From: Macrocybe gigantea
Taxonomy: Eukaryota; Basidiomycota; Agaricomycetes; Agaricales; Callistosporiaceae
Assembly: GCA_011319805.1 (NCBI GenBank)
Contig: SJRY01000136.1
Span: forward strand, 186,001-250,000
DNA length: 64,000 nt
Direction: 5' to 3'
The position numbers and the translations under genes were made by a program. A model generated the notes under the pieces. The model had not been told where the DNA came from and did not search any database. It saw only the letters and a list, made by a program, of their open reading frames with translations. This document shows positions 45,659 through 57,815 of this stretch, in pieces; position 1 is the stretch's first letter; each line of letters begins with the position of its first letter.

Positions 45659-47001
45659 ATGGCCCGCTTCATCGTGTGTTTGCTCGGTTTCGTCATGGCC
45701 GCCGGCCAGCTTGCACAGGCTGCGCCTCTTGGCAACCTAAAGTGCAATGTAGCCCGTCTCAAGACAGTTGCCAATTTAAAGGCCGCGACAAAAGCCGTCG
45801 ACAACATGGCCGCTTCAGTCCAGGGGTGAGTGCTGCCTCTGGAGTCTCCTACTTACCGTATTCATTTGTGCATAGTGATCAGACAACAGCTGATGCCGTC
45901 GATGCCGCCCAAGCCGGACTCTCAGACGCCGGCTCGGCCATTCAGGACATTGCGACCGCCCTCTTGTCGAAGCAGGATCCTCCTGCTGATGCCAGGGATG
46001 CGGCCGCTAACGGTCTTGTGTCAGCTAAACAAGCTCTTGCCTCCATCCAAACGTAGTGTCCTATACAATTGGTCTAAACCTATCGTTGCTCATGATTGTT
46101 ATTGAATCCGTCTAGGACTGATCCTCAGGTGACGTCGCAGCTCGATGCCGCCAAGCAGAAAGTCCAAAAGGCTATCGATGCTGGCCAACAGGTTCTCGAC
46201 AATTGCGGCGGTGCTGGTGGTACCATCGAGGCCAACAACGGGACTGCCAACGCTAACGGGGCTGCCAACAACAATGGGGCTGCCAACAACAACGGGGCTG
46301 CCAACAACAACGGGACCGCCAACGCTAACGGAGACAACATCAATGGTAACAATGTTAATGGCAACAATGCCAATGGAGGCAACGCAGCTGCTCAGGGTGG
46401 CTCTGGCGCCCGAACTGCCAACATTCAGAGTATGTTCTCAGACTCTTGTTTTCAAGTGATCTGTCTTCTAACAGGATATATCCTGTTTCACTAAGACAAG
46501 CGCCAAATTGGCAATTTGCAGTGCAACATTGCGCGTCTCCAGACGGTCACCAGTCTTGCGCAGTCCCTGAGGGCAGTCAACAAGGTCAGCACTGCGGGTG
46601 CTGCGTGAGTCGTTTTGCTGCATTTCGTCTCGCGATCGAGCTAAATTTTGCTTTGTGCGATTTAGTGATGCAACTACCGCTAGCGCCGCCGACACGGCCA
46701 AACAAGGCTTGACCAGTGCCAGATCTGCTGTTGGCACCATCGCCGCTGCTCTGCTCGCAGGCCAACAAGCACCCGCTGCTGCCCGCGACCAGGTTGGACA
46801 GGGATTGAACGACGCAAAGACTGCCCTTGCCAGCATCAACTCGTACGTGTATCTCAACCCGTAGACTGCCTTCGCGCTGATCGGAAACCCTTATCCTCCC
46901 TCAGCACTGACCCCGCAGTCACTGCAGCTGTGGCAGACGCTCAAAGCAAAGTTGACAAGACCTTGACTGCTGGTGGCAAAGTTGTCACTAATTGCAAGTA
47001 A
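45659..47001 (+). CDS. Secreted protein with two homologous domains, Asn-rich linker and Kex2-like site
   Basis: Function unknown; probably wall-associated or secreted. Exons: 45659-45825, 45876-46052, 46116-46429, 46496-46604, 46666-46842, 46905-47001; 346 residues. A signal peptide covers about 1-21 (AAGQLAQAAPL). Two homologous units follow, sharing NLKCNVARLKTV / NLQCNIARLQTV at the start and KVQKAIDAGQQVLDNC / KVDKTLTAGGKVVTNC at the end, with SIQTTDPQVTSQL and SINSTDPAVTAAV before that. Exons 2 and 5 are both 177 nt in the same phase, so the unit was duplicated with its introns. Between units lies a linker of repeated Ala-Asn-Asn-Asn-Gly, then a dibasic Asn-Lys-Arg just before the second unit, a likely Kex2 cleavage site. 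Possible relation to hydrophobic-surface-binding proteins is only a guess. Confidence 0.83.
46228..46333 (+). repeat. In-frame minisatellite, 18-nt unit, in the linker
   Basis: Imperfect tandem copies of an 18-base unit coding Asn-Asn-Asn-Gly with Ala or Thr, e.g. gccaacaacaacggggct. Copy number is likely variable between strains. Confidence 0.85.
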
Positions 47002-48178
47002 AAGAAGCAACCATCGTCGCCTGTGCGAAGGCGTGACCCCGTACCTGCTTTCATCTCATTTTTCATGTCACGATGGACTCGATCTTGGACTCTTTTGTAC
47101 TCGCACGGACTTGAGTAGACCATGATACTGCTACTAATGGACAGCTTTGATGCAGGGTAAAAGCGTATTATTACTTAGGGGCTCGTGGGAGGCAGTGTAG
47201 AGAAGAAATGAGAATGTTTGCGATGACATTGATGAGCGCATATTGGCCAATCAACAATTCTTCTCTGGCCACCTTGCGACAGTCAGACGAGCAAACGTTA
47301 ACGAAGCATGCTCCCAAGCCTTGCTAAGCACTAAAATTTGGCATTAAGGTCAATTCAATTACTTTTTAACCTGGGGTAAGATTCCAAGTCCTAGCAATGC
47401 TAACATGATGATCAATCTATCATAACCTAGAAGCAAAATAAGTGGTTGGTACGGCTGGTACATGTGTACCATCAATGCATCACTTCCCAAATAGATCACC
47501 GGACGTGACAAAACACGCCATGGAAGAGTTTCCACAGCTGTTAGTCGTTTCACCGATATCCGAGTTTGAGTGGACGGACGAAGAATCGAATCTGGGTAGG
47601 AGTTGGATCTTTCATAAGAAAGACTGTCAGTGATGAAGAGGATGTACATACTAGCAGGTTCGGATTTATGCCCGGTATTCTATCTTCCTCCAGGCCGCGC
47701 AACTGCATCCTGAACTGGGATGCGCCTTTACAAAAGGGGCTGTGTTTGCTTGGAGGGCCTTCATAAACTGGGAACTGGCGAGGCGTTTGAGGCTCACGTC
47801 TGGCATTGTTGCACCATGGCCAACCTCGTGAGATTTCAGACTGCCCGTGAACCTTGACAATGTGTGGTCCCGAGGGTGCACTCATCGGGTTGGAGTCTGC
47901 AGAGGCACATGTGAAGAGGCAGGCATTGGCTTTCCTTCTGGGTTTCATCTTCCTCTATGGAGCACTGTTTCTGACAGTCCCCATGGCGGGTTTTATCGAA
48001 ATCGGTCGCATTAAGAAGCAATAAAAAGCGAAAGTTATACCAGATTTCGCTTCTTATAGTTTTCCAGTCTACGGGACTAATGACCTGCCGGTGCGTATGG
48101 GATAGATTACCACAGGAAACCTAACAAATCGAACAACGTAAAAGAGAAAAAAAAGAGGAAAAAAGCCCAAGTACAGTG
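47002..48178. other. Convergent spacer, no gene recognised
   Basis: About 1.2 kb between two stops. A minus-strand open frame at 47550-47948 has no motif and no splicing support. Confidence 0.45.
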
Positions 48179-49087
48179 CTACGCATTCTTGCCCTCCATC
48201 GCCTGTTCGACGAGTTCTCCGACCCACCTCTCGAATCTCTCCTGGTCCATAGTGCCTTGTTCGTCAAAAAATGCGTTATACTCCCTCGTCCCACTGGTCT
48301 TGCCTTTTGCAAGAAGCGACTTGCCTCTGTTCGTGGAACGGACGTAGTTGATGGAGATATTGTATGCGGGCGACTTCGACTTCACGACGGGCTCTGTCTT
48401 GGCGGAAAGGGTTATCCGCTCTGTCACGATCTGCGGAACGAGGTGTAATTAGGAACCAGGTATTTCGCGAACCGCGAGCTGCCAACGATACCGACCCTCT
48501 TTGAAAATGTTTTCCGCTTTCCAACAAAAACAACATTGCCCTCGACAAAGTATGCATAAAGAGTTTGGAGAGTAGTAAGAACGACGTATCTGGAGCATAG
48601 TAAGGCGCGGTGACCCATGAAAGCGCAGAAACGGGAATATACGCACAGTACAACGCCGGCCCACACAACAGGCTTAGATTTTTCGAATTCAAATTTGTAG
48701 CCGTACAATGCTGTACCAGCAGCAACCAGGACGCTCAGCCATCCTAGGCCCAACCGAACGTCCGTGTGGAGATGGATCTGCTTGAATAGATCGGGTCTGG
48801 ATAGGTACTGGTTATAAAATTAGGCATAAGTCATCAGCATAGCGTGAAAAAAAAAGGCGACTGCAACGACATACGCGCTTTACAGCATCATCGCATGCAT
48901 GCTTCAGCTCGGTCAGATTCGCGTTGTTGACCTTGATCGCTTCACGCTCCTCGGATGGGGTAATGACGCTCAGCGGGCCAGCCGGACGTTCTGGTGAGGA
49001 AGGCGAAGATGGGCCGGCATCCAAGCGACCTGGGCTAGGCACGCGTGCTGCATCGACGCTGATGTCTGCTTTTTTCGTACGTGCCAT
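48179..49087 (-). CDS. SPC2: Signal peptidase complex subunit SPC25/SPC2
   Basis: ER membrane subunit of the signal peptidase complex; helps link it to the Sec61 channel. Exons: 49087-48875, 48807-48647, 48589-48496, 48430-48179; 239 residues. The N-terminus is cytosolic, Pro/Ser-rich, then KHACDDAVKRYLSRPDLFKQ, HTDVRLGLGWLSVLVAAGTA (TM1), WAGVVLYVVLTTLQTLYAYF (TM2), NVVFVGKRKTFSKRIVTERI and a C-terminal domain with SINYVRSTNRGKSLL, EYNAFFDEQGTMDQERFERW. Length and two-helix hairpin fit the family. It is divergent with the DUF6535-like gene on its right (480 bases apart). Confidence 0.92.
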
Positions 49088-49567
49088 GTATGCTAGACTT
49101 CAAAGATGAAAAGTGTATGTGGGCATAGACGCAGGAGAGGTCGACGTTGAGGAGGAGATGGAAAATGGCGGCACTGCGCGACGTGTCGTTCTCGTGTCCT
49201 ATTACCATTTTTGGAACCTCGCTCCACCTCTTGAATTCTCATTCAGATATCATACACAGCAAGCGATTCTCTGCGGAACACTGCCTTCCAAGCGGCCAAT
49301 GAACACCTTTACGGAAGCCGCATCATGACCCTGTCCTCCATTTTATGCTTCTTGTTCTCACATGGCCACCGCCCAATTTATTTCGGGACCTGGGTGTCCC
49401 AATCAGATTTTTCTTTTATGCTCACGCAGATGTCGTCAGCTGTCATCCGCAGAGAAGCCCAACATGTCATGAAGATTTGATCTCAGGCATAACCACACAC
49501 TCTGGAAGGCCGTACTTGAACTGTAAGTCGAGGTGAGGGCGTGTTCAGGGCGGATCCCGTTCAGACC
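49088..49567. other. Divergent promoter region, SPC2 / DUF6535-like
   Basis: 480 bases between ATGs. No coding signal; no clear TATA box. Confidence 0.45.
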
Positions 49568-51658
49568 ATGCAGCGCCAAACTGAACCCTTTCTGCAAGTC
49601 AGACTGGTGTTTCTTCAGAGTCGTTCATGCTTTATTGACCATGTTTATAGGTTGAGCCCGATCCAGGCATCTACACTCCGTCGATTGAGTCGACATTCAC
49701 TCGAGTGCTGGTGGAAACCTCTGCTCCGTCGCTAGATGATGACAAGCCATTGCCGTCGCATACCACGCGACCTCTTGATACACAAAGGCCACCATCGACA
49801 ACTCCGTCCGCCGAAAATCGCAACCCATGGCGCTGCGGTGAAGCGTATAGGCATCCCATCCCCAGAAGCGGCGAGCACTGGGAAACTTGCCACAAAGCTA
49901 TGCACAGATACGACAAGGAGATGTGCGACGCGTGGAAAGAGGAAGTCGACAAACTCCTAGTCTTCGTGAGTTGCTTTCCGTGTGGCTTTCAAACGATTTC
50001 GATTCACTTTGCGTAGGCCGGCTTGTTCTCAGCTGCTGTTACCGCATTCACCGTCGAGTCATATCGATGGTTGCAAGAAGGTCCAGAGGACATATCGGTG
50101 CGACTTCTGGCTCATATAGCTATGCAAACGCAGCAACCCAATTCTTCCACTCCATTCGACCACATGTCTACACAAGTCTTGACCGAACCTTTTTCGCCTT
50201 CCCCTTCGGTCGTTCGAATCAACGTGTTTTGGTTTTTAAGTTTGACGTTGAGCCTGGCCACCGTGCTTGTGGGCATACTCTGCATGCAATGGCTGCGGGA
50301 ATACCAACGCGATTCCGCTTTGCCGCACAAGGACGCCATGGCTCTTCGCCAAATGCGTTGGCAAGGGCTATGGAAATGGAAGGTACCTATGATACTATCT
50401 TCGCTGCCGGTCCTACTTCAGCTAGCCGTTGTCCTCTTCTTTGCCGGCCTGCTCGACCTTCTCTGGTCCCTCAACCATCTTGTTGCCGTGGTCATCACAG
50501 TAGCTGTTGGCTTGATCATCGTATTCCTTTCTGTAACGACGATTTCCCCCTTTCTTCAATACGTCCTCCTCGACGAAAAGAGCTTTGGTGTCGGTCAGTG
50601 TGCGTACAAATCCCCGCAATCTTGGGCGTTTTACCGATTAGGCTTGAGCGTCCTTTGGTTGGTAACGCACATCATCAAACCTGTTTCTCGTATCAAGTGG
50701 ATATACTTCAATATGCACAAGTTACGGCGCTCTTTCCACGATCGTAATTGGACGGAATACGACGTTCGTCAATGGAGGCGTCTCCGAAACAGCGACGACA
50801 CCGTGGACAGCCTGCTATGGGTGGACGCGACATTTTCAAAGAGCGTGGACATGGTCCACGCCATGTACTATTGCCTACAAGACCTCGATGTCACGACCGC
50901 AGCTCAGGTCTTGTACGCTGTGAACCCCGACGCCTCGAGCCGCCTTCGCAGCGTCATGGAAGATCCTTCCATTGGTTCGACGGCCTATGAAAAAGAAAAC
51001 ATCGCTCTATCGTACTTGGAGTTGCACAGGCGCACGCATCCAAGCTTGACGCCGTATTATTTAGAGTCCATCATCCGCATCGTCAACTCCAACGACGTTC
51101 GTCCTTTCATCGACTGGCCAGTGCGGAATCTATTGAAGCTGCCGCCAGGTACACCCAAATTTTTTATCTTTTTTTCCCTCAGCTATTGATGTCGTCTCTT
51201 CGTTCTCAGATATTATAGAGCAGTTTTTGATGTGCACAAAGCTGATGGTCTCGCGAGACCTCGTCACGCCACCGAACGTGATCGTCATTTGGGCTCTCGT
51301 ACAACGGCTGGTCCAGGACCTCGCCAACTCGGAATCCGGGCCTCACTTGGCGCGCGACGTCCAGCTGGGGTTTGCGATCATCGAAGAGATTGAAAAGTGG
51401 CTCAATCGCGCCTCGCACGAGCGGCAAAAGATGGACCGCCTGTCTGTCTGCATTTACGGCGCCGTCAAGGTGTTCCGGCCCCCGATCGACTTTCGCGCGC
51501 TCTGCTTGGCTTATCCGGAGTGCACAAGGGCTGCTTCGCTGATTCGGACTCTTGACGCGGCGCTGGCCGACGTGGGGAACGGGTCTGTTATTCTGGGCCG
51601 CTTCGTCCATACTCAATGGCAAACTTTGGTCACGGATTCTTCTGCATTTTGGACATAG
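49568..51658 (+). CDS. DUF6535-like membrane protein, copy 1 (+)
   Basis: Function unknown; the family is expanded in Agaricomycetes. Exons: 49568-49597, 49651-49965, 50017-51148, 51210-51658; 641 residues. After a disordered N-terminus come NPWRCGEAYRHPIP, YDKEMCDAWKEEVDKLLVFA, a hydrophobic segment LFSAAVTAFTVES with YRWLQEGPEDIS, SVVRINVFWFLSLTLSLATV, ILCMQWLREYQRDSALPHKD and LFFAGLLDLLWSLNH plus VVITVAVGLIIVFLSVTTIS: about four membrane helices. The C-terminal half is soluble and helical. Exon 1 (MQRQTEPFLQ) is inferred from phase and branch point and could be wrong. It converges with copy 2, stops 55 bases apart. Confidence 0.83.
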
Positions 51659-51713
51659 ATATATACATCAAAGCAGGATATAAAAGCTCTCAGGGTATAC
51701 CATAGTGTTAGAA

Positions 51714-53832
51714 TCATAATAATAAGTGCGCTTCGGCAGTTGGTGGTTTTTGAGATGGCTGCAGACGCAGCATCGACTCGACAAGATGATTCCACTCCTT
51801 GTCGTCGAATGTCAGGTCGAGATCGATCCATCCGTATTCCTTGCGCATGCGCGAGATGCCTCCCATCTCGGCAACGTGCTTGTCTAACGTCTTGACGAGA
51901 GCAGCGGCTTTTTGAAATCCGGGAAGCTTCGCCCAGACAGCGTGGAGGGCCAAAGTCCGGCGAAAAGCCGTGATCATGCCGGCCACGCACAGCCGGACTC
52001 GGAAGCGAGACTGATCGAGGGCGGCGGGGCGTCTCAGCCAGCGGTCGTACTCCTCCAACATCTCAAAGGACCACTGCAAAGGCCGGATGTCCTTGTCGGG
52101 CTCCCATCCGCCCAGAAGGTGGTGTATGATCTCCCAGATGTCGACCGCCTTTTCTATGGATGCGACGTCGTGGTTGAAAAGCGTCTTGAGGCAATTTAGG
52201 AACTGATACAGCATGTCCGGAGGGACAGCGTTGGGTATATAGGAAGAGGAACCGTCCGAGATCCTCTGCAGGACGCGCAAGGACGGTTCGAACCAGAGGA
52301 CGCCGGCGGTGTTGGTGATACGTATGAGCAGCTCCAAGTTGGGTATCTCGAGCGTCGGATGCGTGCGGACGTAGAAGCCCAACACGATGGCGGAGAGGAT
52401 CTCGCGCCTCGTCCGGACGTCGTAGTTCGAGTCCGGCTTGTCAAAGACGTTGTAGAAATGATCGGAAAAGTGCGGGTAGGTGCTGCTGACGACTTCTACG
52501 GCGGCAGAGACTTGTAGGTCACGGAAGCAGTGGTAGATCGGGTACACGACGTCGACGCTCTGTGCAAAAGACTTGTGGATCCAGCTGAGGCCCTGGACGA
52601 TGTCGTACCCATCCTGCATTTCCATCGGAGTTCCGTAACGAATGACAGTTGCGTCGCGCGTGCGCCGCCAGTGGATATCAAAGTCGAGCCAGTTGCTGTG
52701 GGAGAACGAAGCCGAGAGCCTGGCGAGGCGTTTGTGCGTTCGGCTGACGACGTGTCTGAAGTGATGAGGTATGAGCCCGAACAGGGTGAGAGTGAGACGG
52801 TGGAACGCCCATGACTGCGGGGACTTGTAGGGGCATTGTGCGATCATGAGATCTGATATTGGGGTTATGATGTATTGCAGCGTGGGACCGACGGTGGTGG
52901 CGATGAGGAAGCACAAAACGATGCTCACCGCCGCGGTGATGCATGCCGCGACGATCTTGTTCAGACTCCACAGGAGGTCGAGTACGCCTGCAAAAAAGAG
53001 AATCAAGGCAGCCTGCAACAACAGGGGCAGCGCTGAGAGGATCTGAGGCACGCCCCAGTTTATGAAGCCCTCGTATCGCATCTGACGCAGCCCGATGGCG
53101 CCTTTGTAAGGAAGCGTGGATTCGCGTTGATATTCACGCAGCCATTGCATGCAAAGAATGCCAAGGAGGACGACCGTCAAGCTCAGCGTCAGGCTCAAGA
53201 ACCAGAATATGTTGATTCTGACGACGGAGGACGTGACTGTGAACGGTTGAGGTGGAGCTAGCGAGTTGCTATTGTCAGTACCACTGCTCAACTGAAGGGA
53301 GATCTGGGCGAGGTACTGGACGATTTGGTCGTTTGGTCCTTCTTGAAGCCATGGGTATGATTCGATCGTGAAGGCGGTCACCGCGGCGGAGAACAGACCT
53401 GCCTGATTGCTGCTATTGAAACGCGATACGGATTAAGGATTGATACCGTCGCTCACAAAGATCAACAACTTGTCGACTTCGTCCCGCCAGGCATCGCACA
53501 TGTCTTTGTCGTATTTCTTGACCAGCTTGTAACATTCTCCCCAGGAATCGCCGTTCTTTGGAACGGCATATCGGTGAGGTTCACCGCATCGCCAAGGCTA
53601 GAGGGTCGGTCTGTTGAACACGCCAAGCTCCTGCAGATTAGAGAATTCGCCCGAGCCTTACCTCATCGACGAATGTCCGTTCTGAACCGCTTACTGGAGT
53701 TTTCGGCGGTGACGATGACGGCGAGACGGAGGAGTCGCCTGTTAGGGACTGGAACGGTAAACGCCTGCTTGAGCTGTCGGCAAGCGCAAGGGAAATACGT
53801 ACGTGAACATAGCCGTTTTGTTCGTGATCCAT
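51714..53832 (-). CDS. DUF6535-like membrane protein, copy 2 (-)
   Basis: Paralogue of copy 1. Exons: 53832-53662, 53597-53457, 53402-51714; 666 residues. N-terminal disordered region with VSPSSSPPKTPVSGS, then PWRCGEPHRYAVPKNGDSWG, YDKDMCDAWRDEVDKLLIFA, LFSAAVTAFTIESYPWLQEG, SSVVRINIFWFLSLTLSLTV, ILCMQWLREYQRESTLPYKG, FFAGVLDLLWSLNKIVAA and CPYKSPQSWAFHRL. Unlike copy 1 it has no intron in the C-terminal half. The membrane domain is the best-conserved part between copies, the C-terminal half is more diverged. All phases agree. Confidence 0.85.
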
Positions 53833-54843
53833 CGCACCCCACTCTGCTATGGATCGTTTTTTTTTTTTACAAAGAGAGGCGGGCTGTGCGCCACAGGTTG
53901 CTAGGCCATCTGACCTGCATCAAGATCTGGCCCAACGACAAGTTACATAGCATGTCTGTTCAAAAAAGAGACAATCGATAACGATCTCGGCTAGTTCATA
54001 GGGTGAACGGTCTCGACCGAGGCTGGACTGGTGGCTTGGTTTTTCAAGAAATAATTGAATGACGTCAATAATTCATGAGGGAGAGAAGAGACCCATTTAA
54101 CGCCATTTGGTTCGCTCCTTTGTCGTTGGATTGGTCAGCCCCTGGGCCCAATCGTGCTGCTCGTCGTCGCCCACAGCCGCCGAGCGTTAAACGTCAAATC
54201 TCTGCTCGCCATCACAACGCGTCGGACGCTTCATTCCACCGTCGAAAGCGCAGCGTTCAAGGCCGGTCCTGACGTGAAGCGCGTGGCGTAATAACCCCGT
54301 GTTGTCTGTGGAGCTTGTTTTTTTTGTAAACCCGTGGCTTCTGTTCAGGTTTCCACAGCCAAGTTGCCACAGACTATTCAAGGCCATCATTTGAGTTCGC
54401 GGCCGTGGAACAGATCAACGCCCAGCTTCCGAGTCTCTGCTTTCAACTCTGTCGGTCCTCTTTACACACTACCCAGCGACTTTGCCAGCTCCTTTCAGCA
54501 ACGGCTCTCCCCCCTAACTTTCCCGACGGCCGACTCCCAAACTAGGTAACAGCCCTGTACAACTCTTTTGCCCTGCGCTTTTCTTTCCACTCGTCTGCTC
54601 GGCGGTCTCTCCACAAGTCCTTGTCATTACCAAGGGCAGCCCTGGCTTCATCCACTCGCAGATAGGCAGGGTAAACGGGTCTGTGCGTCCGCTGATGGAT
54701 CCGTTGCGTAACGTATGCCTCTTTTTTGGGCCTTTTTCTGTCCACTCGGCGTTTGTTGATCCTGCCACCAGAACTATCACCCTCCTTTCATATCGCGGAC
54801 ACCTGCAAATCTGACCGATAATGACATCGAAGCTGTCATAAAG
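53833..54843. other. Intergenic between DUF6535-like copy 2 and the RRM gene
   Basis: Divergent spacing of about 1 kb. Contains a T10 run (53859-53868). No gene recognised; open frames lack motifs. Confidence 0.45.
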
Positions 54844-57815
54844 ATGGCCACATCGTCTCGTCCATCTCCGGACGGTCGGTCCGCACCCGTCAAAGACACA
54901 AGAACGCAGCTCTTTGTTGGAAATGCACGTCCCAGGCTTTCGTCCATATCTTCCTCTTCCGCACCCGATCTGATGTCCTTTTCCTTTTCTTCTTCTACAG
55001 TTGCCGTACAGAGTTCGTTGGCAGGATCTCAAAGACCTCTTTCGCCGTGCGGGCACAGTCTTGCGAGCTGATGTCTCCCTCGGCCCTGATAACAGGTCCC
55101 GTGGCTATGGAACCGTCCTTCTCGCCACGGCTGAGGATGCGGGAAGAGCCATCGACCTCTTTAATGGATATTCCTGGCAGACCAGGATCCTGGAGGTTCG
55201 ACCTGATCGTCTGCCTCCCGATCTCGATTCCAACGCTATCAATCAAGGTCACTCATCCCTCCTCCGTACGACCTTGCCCTCACCAATTTCCCTTGCAGGA
55301 TACTCGGAAGATGTCGAGCTCTCAGCCCTCATGGATCTGCATCACAATTTTCCCGCTGCTGCCATCTATCCCGGTCGGATCCTCTTTGTCGGAAACGTAT
55401 GATCCGTCGAATTTTATCCTTTGTGCATCCAGATGAGAGCTCAACTCTTTGCGACAGCTACCTTTTCATTGCCAGTGGCAAGATCTCAAAGATCTCTTTC
55501 GACAAGCGGGCACCATCCTGCGCGCTGACGTAGCTCTCGGTTCCGATGGTCGTTCGAGGGGATTCGGTTTTGTCGTGTTCGCAACAGAAACAGATGCGGA
55601 GAGGGCTGTCAAGATGTTCAACGGGTGCGTCCGCTTTCAGTTTCATGAAATCACCATCGCCTTCATGTCCCTTTCTACACAATCGTCAAGATTCGAATAC
55701 AACGGCCGTACGCTCAAAGTGAGCTTTGATCGCTTCACTCAGATTAGCCAGCTGAGCATGTTCGGTCTGAATCCGTCGTCCTCGAACGTCGCTGCACGCC
55801 CATCCCCCGCGTCCCCATCGCCATCTTATCGCTCCGTGCCGATCGAGCCGCGAATCCTAATTCCTCCCCCCTCGTACTCGCTGCGGCAATCTGTATCCCA
55901 ACTGGAGATGCAGCCCAACCAATTCAGCTTGTCGCCCCGTTCTGTCCATGCCAAATCCTCTTCAAGTTCCCCGGCGTCGATGGAGCTTCTGAGCGCGCAG
56001 CTGCTGTCGAACAGGGATTCTCTCTGGGAGAGAGAGGAGCGCGACCGTGAGGTCTTGCGCTCTCTGCAGTCCCTCGATCTCGACAGCCGCATCCCTTCGA
56101 GCATTCCAAACTCCATCTACCCGACGACGACTTCGCGCTCGACCTCCCTGGCTTCCACGCAGCCGTCCTCGGCAGAAACGCCGTCCAGCTCCGGGGTGTC
56201 GTCCTCCTCGTCTTCTCTGGTCGTCTCCGCCTCAACGTCGGTCACGTCTGAAAAATCCAACGCGGCGTCCCTGCCGGACCACCGCCTCTCGACTCCGACC
56301 TCGCCCAATCCACGAAAGCACATCCACCACTTACACCCGGGCCCCATCGCCCTACCTCCACCGCCACTCATCGCTTCCTTCCATCCACACAGCATGTCCC
56401 CTTTACACCATCCTCTACATTCTCCTTCATCTCCGCTGTTCCCGACGCATGTACAACAGCATCACCACCAGTTCCATCTTCAGCATTCGGTGCCCATGAC
56501 GCCGCATGGCCTCCCACCAATAACGCCCTCCATGCCACCTTTCACCTTCCTCCCGCCGCCGAGCTCCGTCACGGGCCTGACGGACGGCGTCTCACCCTTC
56601 CCCAGCCCTTTCTCTACCTACGCCCACGGCCACGCAACTTCCTCTCCTTCCTTGTCCTCGTTTGGCCTCTCCATGCCCACGCCCTCCGCTGAATCCCAGC
56701 CGTCCTACGCCTCCTTCAACCAGAGCGCGACTGCGGGCGAACAGGAGCAACCTCGACCCCAACATCAGCAGCAGCAGCCAGACGCCCCGTCCGAGCCGCC
56801 AAAGGGGCATAAACCGCATGGAGCGTTCTCCCTAGCGGGCGTTACGCCGTTCAGCCTCCCGCCTCATGCCGCGTTCTCCTCCGGCATGACGACGTTCTCC
56901 CCTGGCGTCGCAATGTCGCCCGGCGCGTTCTGGGGCCGCCCTGGCGTGAACTCGGCCAACCCGCTCATCAACCCCGCAGTAGGCGCGCCGGTGCACATGC
57001 CTGCGCATGCTGCTAGCCCGATCCACAGCCCTGGATACCTCTACCATGTAGGACGCGAGCCGGCGGGGTACTTTGAGCCTGCAGGCTATTTCCCGCCTGT
57101 GGCTTCCGTCGGTCGCGAGCGTGGGGACGAGGGCAGTGCAGCAGGTGTGGGGCTGGGGATTGCGTCGGCCTCGATGACGAGCGTCGAGAGCGAAATTCTG
57201 AGGGATAAGGATTCCGCAATGGCACACGCCGGGCGTGCAGAGAAAGAGAGTTCTACCGAGGCGTCGAAGCCGGCGGTGAAGGATCGGAGCGCAAATGCGG
57301 GTGCAGATAGACCTGTACACCGCCAGAGAGCTGCAGAGTTGTCGTTGATCTCGCCGCCGGCCGACTTGGACGACCAGGATGATGGTGGTGAGAGGACCGC
57401 AAAGAGGTATAAGAGCCCCGCCGAGCAGCGTTCGATGCGGCGGCACTCGAGTCTGGCGAACCCGCTGCGCAAGGCTGGCAGCACCGACGGAGACCTGCGT
57501 GGCTGGGAAGGCCGGGAAAGCATTGACGTCGGCTTCGCCGACGCTGACGGCGCGGCCGCTCCTGCTAGGGTAAGCGATGATTCACACTTTGCGAGTCGAA
57601 AAGTTTAGATACCACAGACTCATTTTGCCTCTATCCCCTTTTTTCCATTTTTTTTTTTTCTTTTGCGACAGGGTCATGGAACTTCTGCGCCTGGCTTGAT
57701 CCACCGCTCAGAATCGGATCCCATACAGTCGCAATCAAAACTTTTTGCTGAAAAGGCCGGCAAGAACGTCAATGACGGACATGCAGCCCCGCTCACGACC
57801 AACAACACCCAGTAG
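54844..57815 (+). CDS. RNA-binding protein with two RRM domains and long low-complexity C-terminus
   Basis: Likely nuclear mRNA-binding protein (Gbp2/Hrb1-like arrangement is possible, not proven). Exons: 54844-54924, 55001-55247, 55299-55396, 55458-55624, 55691-57569, 57672-57815; 871 residues. RRM1: [40 protein letters not shown]. RRM2: [52 protein letters not shown]. Both RRMs are split after the Asn of RNP2, the first with a GC-AG intron (54925-55000), the second GT-AG (55397-55457). The remainder is Ser/Pro/His/Gln-rich (about residues 200-700), with a charged C-terminal part containing RTAKRYKSPAEQRSMRRHSS. The 51-nt intron 55248-55298 and the 66-nt intron 55625-55690 are multiples of three and could be mistaken for coding sequence. 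Confidence 0.88.
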
